A DNA stretch of 64,000 bases from Wuchereria bancrofti (Eukaryota > Nematoda > Chromadorea > Rhabditida > Onchocercidae), in contig SSBO01000012.1 in NCBI GenBank assembly GCA_005281725.1, positions 22,247,930 to 22,311,929 on the forward strand, read 5' to 3'. Both the position numbers and the translations under genes were made by a program. Numbering within the stretch: position 1 is the first letter of the stretch; every line of letters begins with the position of its first letter. Positions 12,748 through 26,400 of the stretch are shown here, in pieces. The notes under the pieces are model-generated. The model made no database searches. It was not told the origin of the DNA and was given only the letters and a program-made list of their open reading frames with translations.

Positions 12748-13100
12748 GTAAGTTGATTAATTTGATAACTTTTGATCCTTAAAACTTTTATTGGAAATTC
12801 GTCATATATGGCTGAAGTGCTAGCGGTAGCTGAACTGTCAAAATAACACACTAAATAATGAAATAAATAATGAGGCAGTATAAGAAATCTTGGCCTCTAT
12901 GAAACTGTGAACAAAAAAGTTATTTCTTAAAAAAAAAAAATAGAAATTTAACTTACATTTGTTAGGTTACTTTATGCAAAAAGCAGTACAAATTTTACAT
13001 TACTGTGAAATTTTGGAATACCTATGTTATATAGTATCTATTAAAACCTTAGAACATAAAGAAAATAATATTTTTGTTTTTTCGCAGGTTGTTTGTTATC

Positions 13101-16100
13101 ATGGCTCGCCGCCAGCTATACGTTTTCGGATGTGCAGGTGACGGGCAATTGGGTTTTCGCCCGGATTCTGTTGAAAGTGATGCTCAAATGATGATTGTTC
13201 CACGGTTGGTATATGGTGCACCAACTGGACAGAATGGTGTTACTGTGAAAGCTATTGCTAGCGGTGAAAAACATACGCTATTTTTGGCTGATGATGGAAA
13301 AGTATCTTATTTATGTCAACTTTTTTCATTTTGGGTTGATATGCTTTTGAGATTTTTTCCTTCCATTATTTCCATATCTATTTTAATTCTCTTTTATTTC
13401 TGATCTTTTAATTCTCCGTTATTTCTGAATCTCATATCTTCCTTTCTTTTCGGATAATTCTTCTTTTTTTTTTTTGTAAAGTAGTGGAATTTTTATCATG
13501 GGTGACGAAGTATCATTTGAAAAGCATTCTTCCATTTTACATCTTAAATTATAAAAAAAATTAGTTTTTGTCAGGGATTATAAACTGTTTTGAATAGCAT
13601 TTTCAGATTATTATTTCTGATTGAATCCTTTACAGTTGATTTTTGGAATCATTGTTTCTTCCAATTTTACTGTTTGATTTAATTAAGTGCAAATTTTAAA
13701 AGATGAAAATGGTACTCTTCTCTCTTTTGTCCTTATTGTTGTTAAAATATATTTCAAATTTATAGGTATGGTCTTGCGGTAGTAATTATAACGGTGAACT
13801 TGGTCGAGGAGGTGTCAGAGAAGGCTCATATACTATATATCCTGTACATATATCAAGTACCGTTAGCATCATCCAAATATCGGCTGGTCGAAGTCACAGT
13901 ATGGCAGTATCAGACGATGGCCGGTTGTTCGCATGGGGTAGTAATAGCCATGGACAACTTGCAATGTCTGGAGATATCCTTGCTTCTGATACTCCCAAGT
14001 ATTTTTTATCCAATTTTCTGCAAATTTTGTTTGCTATTTATTTGTAGTTAGCTGAAAATACATAAATTCAGTTGCGATCTTTAATGAAGTTCATTTTTAG
14101 CATATAAGTTTAAGCGGTCAGTGTGCAAAGTAGATTTGTGAGGAACAAAAATGTGCATTACTCATTGATCCATTTTGTGTATGAAAATTCTTGCTGTTTA
14201 TCTTATTTCACAACTGTTTACATATATTTCAGGCGTGTGCCATCATTGCCAGAAACAGTTCAGGTAGCATGTGGAGCATCTCATACAGTATCCTTAAATG
14301 GCGGTAAGTTCTGATTTTGGTCAAATTGAAACCTAATCAAACAGACTTGAACAAGTTATTACTCAGTTTTTCAGGTGGTCGAGTATTTATTTGGGGGCAA
14401 CAGTCCGATGGACGAATACGACATTCTCCTGCTGAAGTTGAAATATTCGTTTCTATACCTATAATTCAAAGTAAGTGAAATTATTGTGATTCAAATTGTG
14501 TTCTCTTGTGAATATAATTAGTTTAATTATTTCTTTTTTATTTAAATGCTAACACTAGTGGTTTTATTTAGTTAGTGCTGGGAATTTGTTTACAATGGCT
14601 TTAACAGCAAGCGGAACATTATTTGCTTGGGGAAAGAATGAAGAAGGACAACTTGGAGATTTTACAAACAAAGGTGTGTTTACCTGGGTAATTAATATTT
14701 AAAGAGAATGATGCAATGAATTCGTTGTAAGAATTTTTTTGTGTATTGTAGATAGGAAGGCTTTCTGAAGTGTAGCTTTCACTGCTTCTCACTTTCAATA
14801 TTGGCGTTGTCAAAAATATATATACAATATAAAATTGTCTGGGTCTTGTCACCAGTTCGAAATATTGCTGGCACTAATTTTTATATTTTCAGATGTGATT
14901 AATCCTTGTCCAGTACCAAATATTAATTCAGTTGTGGCTGTTGAATGTGGGGACAGTCATTCCATTGCACTCACTCATGAAGGACGCGTATTCTCATGTG
15001 GTAGCGATTCATTTGGACAATTAGGTTGTGGCCAGCCAAATAGGTCACAGAACTGTATGAGAGGCATTACCGAAATGCTTGGAAGTCATGTAACGAGAAT
15101 TGCCTGCGGAAGGTTTATTTTGAAATTTCATAACACAAATTGATCTTTTCTTTGTCATATTCATTTGCTGTTTAGATGTCACACAATCGTTGTGGCAAAT
15201 GGAAAGATGCATACGTTTGGATTGAATAGCAACGGACAGTTGGGTCATGGAAACACACGAAATCAAATTACACCACGTGTGATTGATTCAGTTGAGAATG
15301 TGGCATCGGTATTTGCGGGTTGGGATCAAAGCTTCTGCTTACAGATTCATACAAAACACGCATATGTATGCATGTGTTCATTTTTTCCTCGGAAATTGTA
15401 GACAGATTTTCAGCTTTTAAATTTTATTTGCAAAAATATATGAACTTTAAATGGATAAGTAAAAAATGCAAAGCAACTGATAAAGAGTCGGCTGATAATG
15501 ATAGCGATGAGAAATCATTTGTTTTTAGGAAGTGCTTTCTGGGCCAAGCAGCTACCTTCAAAAGCCGAAGTATTTGTCATTGCAACGTATTCGTGATTTG
15601 TTCGCAGTTGGTGATAAATTAACTATTATTGGGTAATTTAGTAATTTAGATTATGAAAGAAATTCTACAAATATTACAAAGTAATATCTCTGTTTTCTCT
15701 CAAGTGTCGTGTAATTTCAGGTAATCTACTTTTCTTTGCTTATTAGAGTGTTTGCAGAGAATTGGAATCTGTATTTTCGTCTTTATCTTCAATAAATGCC
15801 TCATTTCTCTATGAAAATGAAAAAAAATATCGATGTAGTGCGTCGAACAGTTGTTTGGATTTGGATCATGTGGTTCAGGCATCTAGTATTATTTCGGAAA
15901 ATATAGATGCAGATCAATATGCGGAGATAGTCTGTTTTTTTTTTTCTTATGTGTATTTTTTATGTATAATTTAGTAGTTGGTTTGATAGAACAAAGAATT
16001 TGCTAACGAGTAAAGAATTTGTTAATTTACAGCTCTCTGTCTCTCTTTGAATTCGCAAACACTTTTTACCATATTTAGATTTACTGCATTTTGTGGAATG

Positions 16101-19100
16101 TTTAAGAAATTTTAGATGCTAGCAAGCTTAGATGCAGCAGGAATGTGGGAACTATCTTGGGAGAAAATAAGCTGTTTGGAATCCCTTCGAATTTATCTAA
16201 TTTTGCCTTCACTGTATTTATTTTCCTCACCTTCACATGCATCTGTCAAATCACTTCATTTGCCATTTGTTCGTTCAATTCAACTTCTTCGCGAAGCAAA
16301 TCGGAAGGTGTTAGGTTGGTTATTAGATTTTACTTCTAGATAAACGATATACACGAGTGGATATTTATTCATTTTTTTTTTCTCTTTCCTTAATTTGTTT
16401 TAGCTCGTTTTCTAGTTTCTAATAAAAGATCTAGTGCAATTCTTTATCTTGAGAAGTGTTTATTTAGAGAAGTGGTGGTCGTTATTTGAGCGACGACATT
16501 TCAATCGTTTAGTATCAGCGTTGGTTAAGGCTTTAGAACAACTTGTGGAACATGAGCCGAATAATACTTCTAATGTTATTCCTTTTTGCTCAATTTTGTC
16601 ACGGCTAAATGCCATCAACAGATCGCAGAAGTTGATTGCTTACGATAAATTTTACTTGCACAATTTACAGAAAAAAGTTGATATGGCCAATGATCTTGCT
16701 GGATGGGAATTTAACGTTAGTTATTATTAACAGATTCACAATTTTGTAGTGTAGGATGAACAAAGATCGTCGCATCCCTTGGATGAAGACGTATTTTTTC
16801 GTAAATGTGTTTTGTTTTTTCTTTCCTTTTTTTTTTTAAATAATTCGTAATGGTAAATATGAATCGTATTGGCACATAAAACCTATGTTTTCAGGCCCAA
16901 CATGATGTTTTCTATTGGTCAAATTATCCGTTCCTTTTAAATGCGGACTTAAAAACATATTTGTTGCAATTGGAGGCTCATATTCAAATGCAGGTATGTT
17001 TATTGTGTATGTTTAATGTTTTAAATAATGTTTATACAAAATATACAGTCGCATTATTTACTGTATTTTCTAAGACTATGAAATGGATAATTTCATTTGC
17101 GATCACTTTACATACTGATATTTCATTTGTTCTTTTTAAAACTTACTTTTTTTTTTTTTTGGTAGATTTTATTTGTTTGGATCAGTGCTATGTTTTCAGA
17201 TTTCCATGTCAACCTCTGGAATTATGATATTGCCTTTCAATATTTCTCTTCAACCGCATCCGTTCTTTGAGTTATCTGTTCATCGGGATAATATTGTTGA
17301 CGATGCAATGATTGCATTGTTGTCATCAAAACGTATGGATCTCAAAAAACCGTTGAAAGTATGCCTCAGTCGATGTAATGAATTAATTTTGAACGATTTA
17401 AATTTAAATCAAATTCACTGGTAGTTTGTTATCATCAGGGGTTAGGATTTTTGATAGCGAACTTCAATACATTTCCATTGTACATCATTTTGTTGTCTAT
17501 GTAAAAGATTCTTATCTACTCAGTTAAGCTATCAATTCATTTTATTGTGATGGCAATAGCATAATTCTCGGCATATGTAATGCTTCCTTATCCCACTATG
17601 TTTGCGATTTTTCAAATATAATTTGAAAATATGTGTAGCATGTCTATGTGTTTCGTTATAGGTTTATTTTATCGGTGAAGAAGCTGATGATGCTGGTGGT
17701 GTAAAAAAAGAGTTCTTCATGTTGCTATTTCAAGAATTACTTCAAGCAAAGTATGTTATAAAATGCTAAGTGCTAATTTTTCGAATATTGTGGCGGGTAA
17801 AAGGTTAAAAAAAGAAGAACGTCGAGATTTTATGTTATTTAAATTCTCTCAGCATCTTACATTCATTACTTTTCCTGTTATGCTTTTTCTATCATTTGGC
17901 TAAAACATGACATTATTATGTTGTTTTAGATATGGGATGTTCACGGAGAATGAAGAATCACATTTAATTTGGTTCTCAGGAGTAGAAACAGATCCATTAA
18001 GCTTTAAACTTGTTGGAATGCTATGCGCTTTAGCTATCTATAACAGTGTCCTCGTTGATTTTCCATTTCCTTTGGCTTTGTATAAAAAAATCTTGGATGT
18101 TCCATTAGAACTTGAAGATTTAAGTGAATTAAGTCCTGCAGAAGGAAGGTGATTTTTTTTTTCCTCTGGTTTAGAAGAACACTGGTACTCATTGGAATGA
18201 TCTTTTTCTTGCTATAATTGTAATATTTGTGAGCTATACTTTTGATCTTTGTATCATCATTTGCTAAATTTATGTTTTGTTTTAGATCGTTGAGAAGTCT
18301 TCTGGATTATGAAGATGACAATGTCGAAGAAATTTTTTGTTTGACATTCATGATTTCTGTATCCTTGTTAGGCGATAGTAAAGATATCGAGCTGAAAGCG
18401 AATGGTGCAGAAATACCAGTAAATCAAGGAAATAAACTTGAATTTGTCCAGGTTTCTCCATTTTTTTTTTTTTTTTTAGCTCTTGGCATCTGTTGTAGTA
18501 AACTGTTTGGAATATGCATAATTTGTTTAAAATAAAAATAAAGAAAAATCTAAAGTGAGAAAAATAATCCAAATTAAAGAGAAATACAGAAGAAGTCTAG
18601 CTTTATGTAAACATAACTGCAGTTTGAACGAATAAATTACGTTGTATTATATATGATTTGAAAAAGTTTAGCTTTATATAAAAAAACGCTTGGAAGAAGG
18701 TTGTTATGGTGAAATAGATCGTCAGATGCGTTCATTTGCTGAAGGATTCGGAAGCGTGATGCATTCAAAAATCATGAATTTCTTTCAACCGCAAGAACTT
18801 ATGGAGATGGTTGTTGGTAATGAAAATTATGATTGGAATTTATTTCGAAAAGTTCGTTCTTTTTTTTCTCTCTTTCCTTTCTCAGAATTCTATAGGAAGA
18901 CTATGAGCCAGTAATGATGAATTTTCTGCATTTATGATTATACAATTTTGAAAGATTTCATTTAAATTTGGTGTAAGTTTTCCCAATCATATAAAACTAA
19001 AATATAGTTTACGTGGCAGTTTGTTGCTTATAATTAATGTCTTTGTAATCAGTGATTTCAGAATGCAGAATATAAAGGAATATATCACGCACGACACGAA

Positions 19101-19643
19101 GCAATTCTTTGCTTTTGGGAAGTTTTCTTTGAATTTAATATTGTTGAAAGGAAGAAATTTTTGCAATTTTTAATGGGAACCACGAGGATACCGATCCAGG
19201 TTTTTTATATTTTGTTTAAAAGTAAATGTAATTTAGAATCCAAAAATATGACTCTGTTTTCCATTTCTCTACAAAGATTTAATAGAAATATTTTGCAATT
19301 AGATTCAAAATTCTCGTTTTTACGGCTAAAGAGCAACAAAGTAAAATTAAAATGTTTTGAATAACATTTATTGGGGAAAATATCACTTTACTGATTATAT
19401 AGTGTAAGGTCTAAATCCCTCATACTGTTTGGTTTGTAGTAAATCTTTAAAATTCTAAAAATTTTTAATTTGAAGGGTATGTCAGCAGTACAGATACGGA
19501 TACAACCATGTGATGAGAAAGCACTCCCGGTAGCGCATACATGTTTCAATTTACTTGATTTGCCGAATATCACTGATCGACAAGAGATGCGACGTAGGTT
19601 GCTTATATGTTTGGATCAGTGTCATGGTTTTAATCTGGTATAA
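13101..19643 (+). CDS. HERC4: HERC4-like RCC1/HECT E3 ubiquitin ligase
   Basis: E3 ligase that takes ubiquitin from an E2 onto a HECT cysteine and passes it to substrate. Exons: 13101-13301, 13766-13998, 14233-14303, 14375-14470, 14572-14673, 14893-15112, 15176-15365, 15529-15632, 15758-15929, 16116-16307, 16416-16715, 16895-16993, 17200-17358, 17662-17750, 17930-18148, 18286-18451, 18672-18851, 19062-19199, 19476-19643; 1032 residues (human HERC4 1057). Residues 1 to about 365 are seven RCC1 blades with repeated motifs such as WSCGSNYNGELG, FAWGKNEEGQLG and FGLNSNGQLGHG. Then follow the middle region and a HECT domain from about residue 690 with DAGGVKKEFF, LAIYNSVLVDFPFPLALYKK and NYDWNLF. 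The catalytic Cys1000 sits in HTCFNLLDLP. The protein ends GFNLV, with the penultimate-hydrophobic tail typical of HECT enzymes. HERC3 is the other possible orthologue. Junctions at 15632/15758 and 16307/16416 are the least certain. Confidence 0.9.
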
Positions 19644-20495
19644 TCATACTTCATGTTGTTTCATTATCGATTCAAATGAATCAAAAATATTCATGTTGTA
19701 TTTTCAGTGGGAATTAAATCTTTGAAAATTTTCATTATGTGAATCAAAACTTAATAATTGTCGATATGTATCAACTTCAGTGCTAAAACAATGCAGAATC
19801 TTTGTACTTAAAAAGAGAATTAAATAAAAGAAAACAGGACGAAGGGCATACTCTGTGACTCGTCAAACAATATGGAAACAAAATTAAGCATTAACATTGA
19901 TAAAGAAAGTATGTATTGGCTTAAGTTAAACTTACGTTAAGAAATTATAAATGGCAAGGAAAATGCTACTCGATTCAAGATATTGTAACATTTAAGATAA
20001 AGTAACTCGATTTAATCGTTAAAAGCAGAAAAAGCATTGATGTCATTCAAAACAATTTATTAAAATCGTGTGAAACAAGTATGTCATAACCATGACACCA
20101 AGCTATGACTAACCACTTAATACATAAATCGGTAATGATGTATCCTCGTGAATTGTCTTTCCTGACCATCATAATTGATGTTATCTCTTTACTGATTTAC
20201 CAACATTCAATGGTATTTCATTCAGTAAATAAATGAAACTAATCCCATCAACGAAAAAATTGAATTGACTTGGTTGTTAAAGAGGTAATTAGTGGCGCAC
20301 ATGTCCTATTTTTTTGTTATTTCAAAATGTTACTTAAGACTGTTTATACAACACTTTTCAATATAGTACAGGTAATGTGAAAACAAACTTGTCTCTAGAG
20401 ATTGACAGTTTAATCTCGCACTTTTTTAGCAACGAACTAAACTATGATGCATGATCGTTATATCTATTTTTCCTTTTTCTTGTTCAGAAATTCTA
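19644..20495. other. convergent intergenic region HERC4/TAF1B
   Basis: About 850 bp with no gene seen. It should contain the two 3' UTRs. Confidence 0.5.
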
Positions 20496-23400
20496 TCACC
20501 AATATTTCGGTATTGTTAACGCAAATGCGGCTTCAAACTCGAAATTAAAACATTCTGAGAATCGATTTTTGATCTGAAAATGTGGAAAGATTAAAAAGAA
20601 TTATGTTTTGAAAAATAATTTATAGGCTCGAATCGAATGAACCTCATTTTACATTGAAATTGATTGATGAAAGCCACGATTTAACCTCTTTAAATTTACC
20701 ACATCTTAATTCTGGAAAATTCAACAAGAAATATGAAAACTATTAACCTTGTTTGTCGATGAACGCTTAAAAATACTCGTCTTTGAAAATTTTGACATGC
20801 GATTTTGCTTTCCATATCTTTGTTTTCGTAACGGAGTAGTATCGGTTACTTCTGTAAGATAGTTTATGTAATTTGAAAATGTAATCAAGCATTAGTAAAT
20901 ATTAAATATATGACATTAAAAGCTAACCATCACTTAAACTTATGATATTTGTATCATCAGACATCGATCTGGAATTGCTGCTATTCGTGCCGGATTGCAA
21001 CGTTTGCTTCCCTATAAACATGCACATACTTTCTTTTTGTTTAATCATATTTTTTTCAAAATACAATGCAAATTTTTAGAGAAACAGAAAAGTGATTCTA
21101 TATTTATACTCAATTGTAATATTATTAGATTACTTAGTACAGCATGGTAATTCGTACTTTAAAACAGTTATACTACTCAGTGAAGATTAGATCACTGATA
21201 AGCTTTCTATCCAATTCTTGCGATCGTACTTTTAAATTCCTACCTTCTGGGTGTAACTTCATTTGCTCAAAATCATTAGTTAACGTATCATTGTATGTCC
21301 TCGTAATTACAGTCTCTTCCTCATCTGTATCTGAAAAATATTCGTCATACTAGCTCAATAATGTTTTAACCTGATTTATAAATGTTTTCCTTGCCGGTGT
21401 GGAAAAAAAAAGTAATGTTTCGAAATATGATTATTGTTTTTTGTTTGTTATCAATACAGATCAAAGATAAAATTTTAGAAGGTTCAAAAATTTTTCAGAA
21501 AATGGAAGTTGAGGAAAGGGTTTTTTTAAAACATTACCGTCGGTTTGCTCCGCAGGATGCTCTGCTGTAAGCGATCGTTTTCTTCGTTCTTTTGATCGCT
21601 TTTTGGGAGTATAATCATCTGCAAACCATCTACGAATCATTTCAATTTACTATTGCAAATTATTAATATATTTATATAAAATTAATATTGTAAGCAAAAA
21701 TAACGACGTGTATCTGAAAGAAGTTTCAAGAAAAAAAACAATCAAAAGTAGAAGTTAAAATAATTACGTGATTCCTTCTTTCTTTTTACCGGTGTTCTTG
21801 AAGTCTTCTCCACATCGATTTCTATGTCCCCCATATGTGTCTGAAATTGATTTGTTCAATTTTCTCGTTAAACTGGACAAAACTAAAAAGGCAATAAAAC
21901 TTTATTAGTAAAAAAAAAAAAAAAAATTCAGGTATATATGTTAAGAAATTAAAGATAACAATGTATATATGTCTCGTAAAAAAATATAATAATCTTTTGT
22001 ATAATAAACTCGTAAAAAAAAAAAAATACTACAAGTACAGATGACGCACGACAGAAAAGAAAGCAGATTACCTCTGGTATATATTGCTGCCTTACTGGAA
22101 ACCGATAAATATTAAAATTTTACAAATTTACATAATTAGTCACGCGAAAGTTATGATAAAAAAAGAACTATTGTGTGGAAATGATAACTTATAACTGAAA
22201 ATAATTAGAACAAAAAGATTAGATATGTTAATAAATTTGGATATCTCCTTGCATCATGAAATGTTCTAAAAAAAAAAGAAACAAACCACTAAAAATTTGA
22301 AATCGGCACTTACGACATCATCTTCATTAATACGACACATCTCAATTTCTACATTACGCGGCTCATCACCCAGCAATTCTACCTGAGCACAAGTTGTAAA
22401 CTTTTCACAATTTTTGGCAATTTCATTGAGCTCATTCAATCTGTAAAAAAAATGGGATATTTCTTCTTCTTAGAATGCAATATAAATAAAGAAAAAACAT
22501 CACAAAAAAAAAAAAACTAACGTATTGGACATTAAGCATTTCATCTCTAGCATTAGAAAAAAGGCGTAAACAACTTTTATATCTTCTCCAATCATCAAAG
22601 AGAGAATTTCGAGAAGATCACCGAAGGATTCACTGAAATATGGCGACGCGTTTTGGTATATAACATCCACCGCTAGAATATTATTAGTTGAATCAATGAG
22701 TATGTAAATCAATGGATATAAGTAGAGAAACACAAAATAAGTAATGAAGTAATTAACTTTTGATTGTAACCATAGATATAGTTTAGAAAAGTGTCTCAAT
22801 AAACATGAAAATATCATACCAGGTGAATAAATCATAGGAATATAAATCAGTTCGCCAGAAGTAAACTTGAGTAAACCAGGACAATATATTGGTCGTGGAT
22901 ATGACTTAAAAAAAGTTTCATAAATTTTACAGCATTACATTTTCAAACAACAATTTCTCAGGAATTAATGTTGCAGTTCGTTCAGCTTACCTCATAGTGT
23001 TCCGAGCATGGAAATAGTTGGCGCCATTTTGTTCGTATCTCATCTGAGCAACATAAACCCTGTAATAACACTTAAACAAATTTTTTTTGGAAATTAAAAA
23101 AGAATTTTTGGAAATTCTACATATATTGATTGTGGATATGACTTAAAAAAAGCTACTTTTTTTTAAATATTGTAATGAATAGAAAAAAAGATAAATATTA
23201 GTTATACCTCGCTTCTCAATATTTTCCTGTTTTTGGAAGCTATCACAACTTCATATTCCATTCGATGATTTTTGAACGATTTAAAAAACATTTCAGCATT
23301 ATATCTGCAAAAAGTAAAAATTATTCAGCTTACAAAATTTAGATGATAATCACGCTCCTATTTCTAAAAGCATATATGGATACCTACCGATCAATTTTTT

Positions 23401-26400
23401 TAAAACTATCTGCGGAAGTACTTTTTTCCAGATCTTCATACCATTCGAGATAATGAGTTGCTTGATAACGAAGAGGTGCTAAAAATAATACATACAGCTA
23501 ATACATTGGTCAACCAATAGTTGAAATAACTATATAAATCAAATAAAAACGAAGTATTGTTGCATTGTTGTTCAAATATTCAGAAAAGTGATGATTTCAG
23601 AATATTATATTTAATACTGACATCAATTACACAAATAACTTACTTAACAAAGCTTCTTTGCTAAGGCTTCGTAATGGCGTGAAATCGAAATCATCCTCAA
23701 AAGTACTGAGCAATGCATAATCACGTTTCTCCATAATAAAACTATTTGGTACGCATCCCTAAAACATCTTAAATTTTGTGAAAGCATGAAGAAAATAAAC
23801 AAACCTACGCTTCCAATATTACTACTGTAGAATGAAAAATTTTTACCCTAAAATACAAATTTCGACCACCCGTTAAACGACCACTACCAATTTGCGAAAC
23901 TTTTTCTCCTCGATAATTTTCACGAACGAATAACATCCGATGATTTTCAAATACAGAATCATATTTAGGAAGGGCAGTTGTTCTGAAAATTTCCGCTGGT
24001 CCGTATGATTTCACTTAAGAACGACTGACTAAAATGGGTGTTTACCTAATACATTGATTAACCTGTAAAGTAAGTTATTTGATTTAATAATCTGTAAAGT
24101 AAGTTACTTGTTTTAAAGTAAGTTATTTGATTTAATAACCTGTAAAGTAAGTTATTTGTTTTAATAAAATCTGATTCGAATGTTTCCATTCAGCATGACA
24201 GTGTAATTGAAGTATGGCAGAAATAAACAGAAAAACAATCAACTAGTTGAAGTGAGCATCTTTATGAGAAGTAAAAATACAGAATATGCATCCATCAATC
24301 GATCTCTTTCAAGGATTCTAAATGCTAGAGTATTTTTAAAGGTAACGTTTATTGCTACAGATTTATTAATACTATGCCATTAATTATTTATTAATATTAG
24401 GCTATTAAGGTACTTCATTTTTACCTACTGATTACTGTCAGCAAATCGAAGATGAAAATAATACCTTTTTTCCAAAACATCCTTCAAACGCCTATTACGC
24501 CATACATTCATACGCATTTTTAACTGCTGTATCCAAAAACCAAAGTTAAACTGCTCTTCTTTGGTATTCATTGCATCGAACTACAAACAAATAGAAAAAC
24601 TTAATGATATCCTACTTCAGAAATAGTTTACAAAGCGAAATACCTGTGTTTTCATATTGAATTCCATATTATCATTGAGGCCAAACATCAGCTTCAGCGT
24701 AAAAAGTATTATTGCGATTGCCTTGACATCGATAGATGGCATTATGGAATACCTATATTATAATCAAAAAGTAATAAACCAGGAAAATAATTTCATCAGC
24801 TTATAAAACAGAAACTGATTAAAGCTACATTTAGAAGTATTAACTCATGAAATATTTGTCAAGAAAAAAAAAATTGCTCAAACTTTATGAAAATAAAGAA
24901 TTTGGGAATGACTGTCTCTCAATTGAAGATTCTGGGATATAAAGAGAATCGGGAAATTTTTCATCATTTCATGGAAGAAATATGGTGAATGAGTATTTTG
25001 AAGCTCGAAGTGAAATGCATTAAGTAGATGATAGTTTAACAAGAAAAAGTGGATTTAAATTTGAATATTTTTATTTTGCTTACTGTCGACCACAACCTCC
25101 TTCCAACTGATAAGTGCTCTGTTCAAGTGCAAAAGTGATATTATCACAGAAAGGATTGTTTGTTTTTTCCAGTAACGCTTCGGAATCAACATTGCTAAAT
25201 CGATGAGTAAATAGTGTATCGAAAACAACATTTGGAGAGGAAAGAACGAAAATTGTATGCAGACGCTGCATGAAATCAATCGGCAAATTAAGGTTATAAC
25301 TAAGGCGAGCCAAAACCTGCAAAAGATAAAATAATTTTTTCGGAGTATCTTATTTTTTGAATATGTGAAATTTCCATATATTTAAAGGAATGTTATTTTT
25401 TATTATAATCACTAATTAACTGATAAAAATCTCACGTGCAGAAAACGACAGAGGCTCACAAATCAATAAAAATTAAAGGAATCATAATGAACAAAGATTT
25501 TTAAAATGTAATAGGCGAAAGAATTTCAGACAAATATGATTCCTAAATAAAACATACTGAAAAAGTGTGCAAACTTACCCGATCAAAAGAGCAAGAAACT
25601 GGTTGCACCGGAATATCTGTTAGTTGAGCAACAACCATAATCGTTCGCATGTATTCGTACAGTGGCATCGTCTGAAATTGTTGAATGAGATAAAAATGTA
25701 CGGTTTTTTTAAAAAAAAAAAAAAACGAATGCATATCTTTTTTTTTCTCATCTTTGGAAACATTCTCATGAACTACCTTTTGACCATACATAAGAAAAAA
25801 AGACTGATTTGTAAGAAAACTGAAAATAATTTTTGTCACTCAGTAATCGTAATACAACTATCCCCACCGTATGAGAACAAAAAAAAGAAAAATGTTCATT
25901 TTCAAAATGTTCCGGTATCATCTCTACACCACTTAAAATGATTTGATCATACTCAAATTTTTTTTTGGGTGCAAATCTGATACAAAAACATGGATCTATG
26001 TAACAGCCTTTGATTAAAGTTCTTCTATGATATAAAAAATTTTATGAGATAATTTCTGCACAAGTCGATGAAAAAAGCCTGTAGTAATAAAAGTACAATG
26101 AAAATATATAATTTTTTTTTTTCTGCAATAAAAAAAAGCAAAACCGGTGTTCTCGGACAAAAAGAAAACCCTCTCGCATTAAAGATATCGTTTCCTTTCC
26201 CTCCAACAAGTAAAGCTGCAGACTGAAAAGATGATATTGGAAATCGGCCTTCACGAAACCATCTGTAAAATATTTGCAATTTTTACTCAAGTACGAAATA
26301 ATAGAAAATAATTAAATCCATAATGTTGAATTTCTAGAATAGATATTGAAAATACCGTGTAACATCAGATAATAATAGCCAATTTGCACCAGACAGTAAA

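Noticed and set aside
13074..13403. Longer N-terminal frame for HERC4 starting before 13101
   Set aside because: The extra residues come from intron and UTR sequence across the acceptor at 13087. The ATG at 13101 begins the conserved RCC1 blade.
24001..24040. Apparent frameshift in TAF1B at the 24.0 kb exon
   Set aside because: The long frame starting near 24014 does not fit the phase of the previous exon. A better acceptor TTTTCAG ending at 23983 gives a clean in-phase join, so no error is needed.
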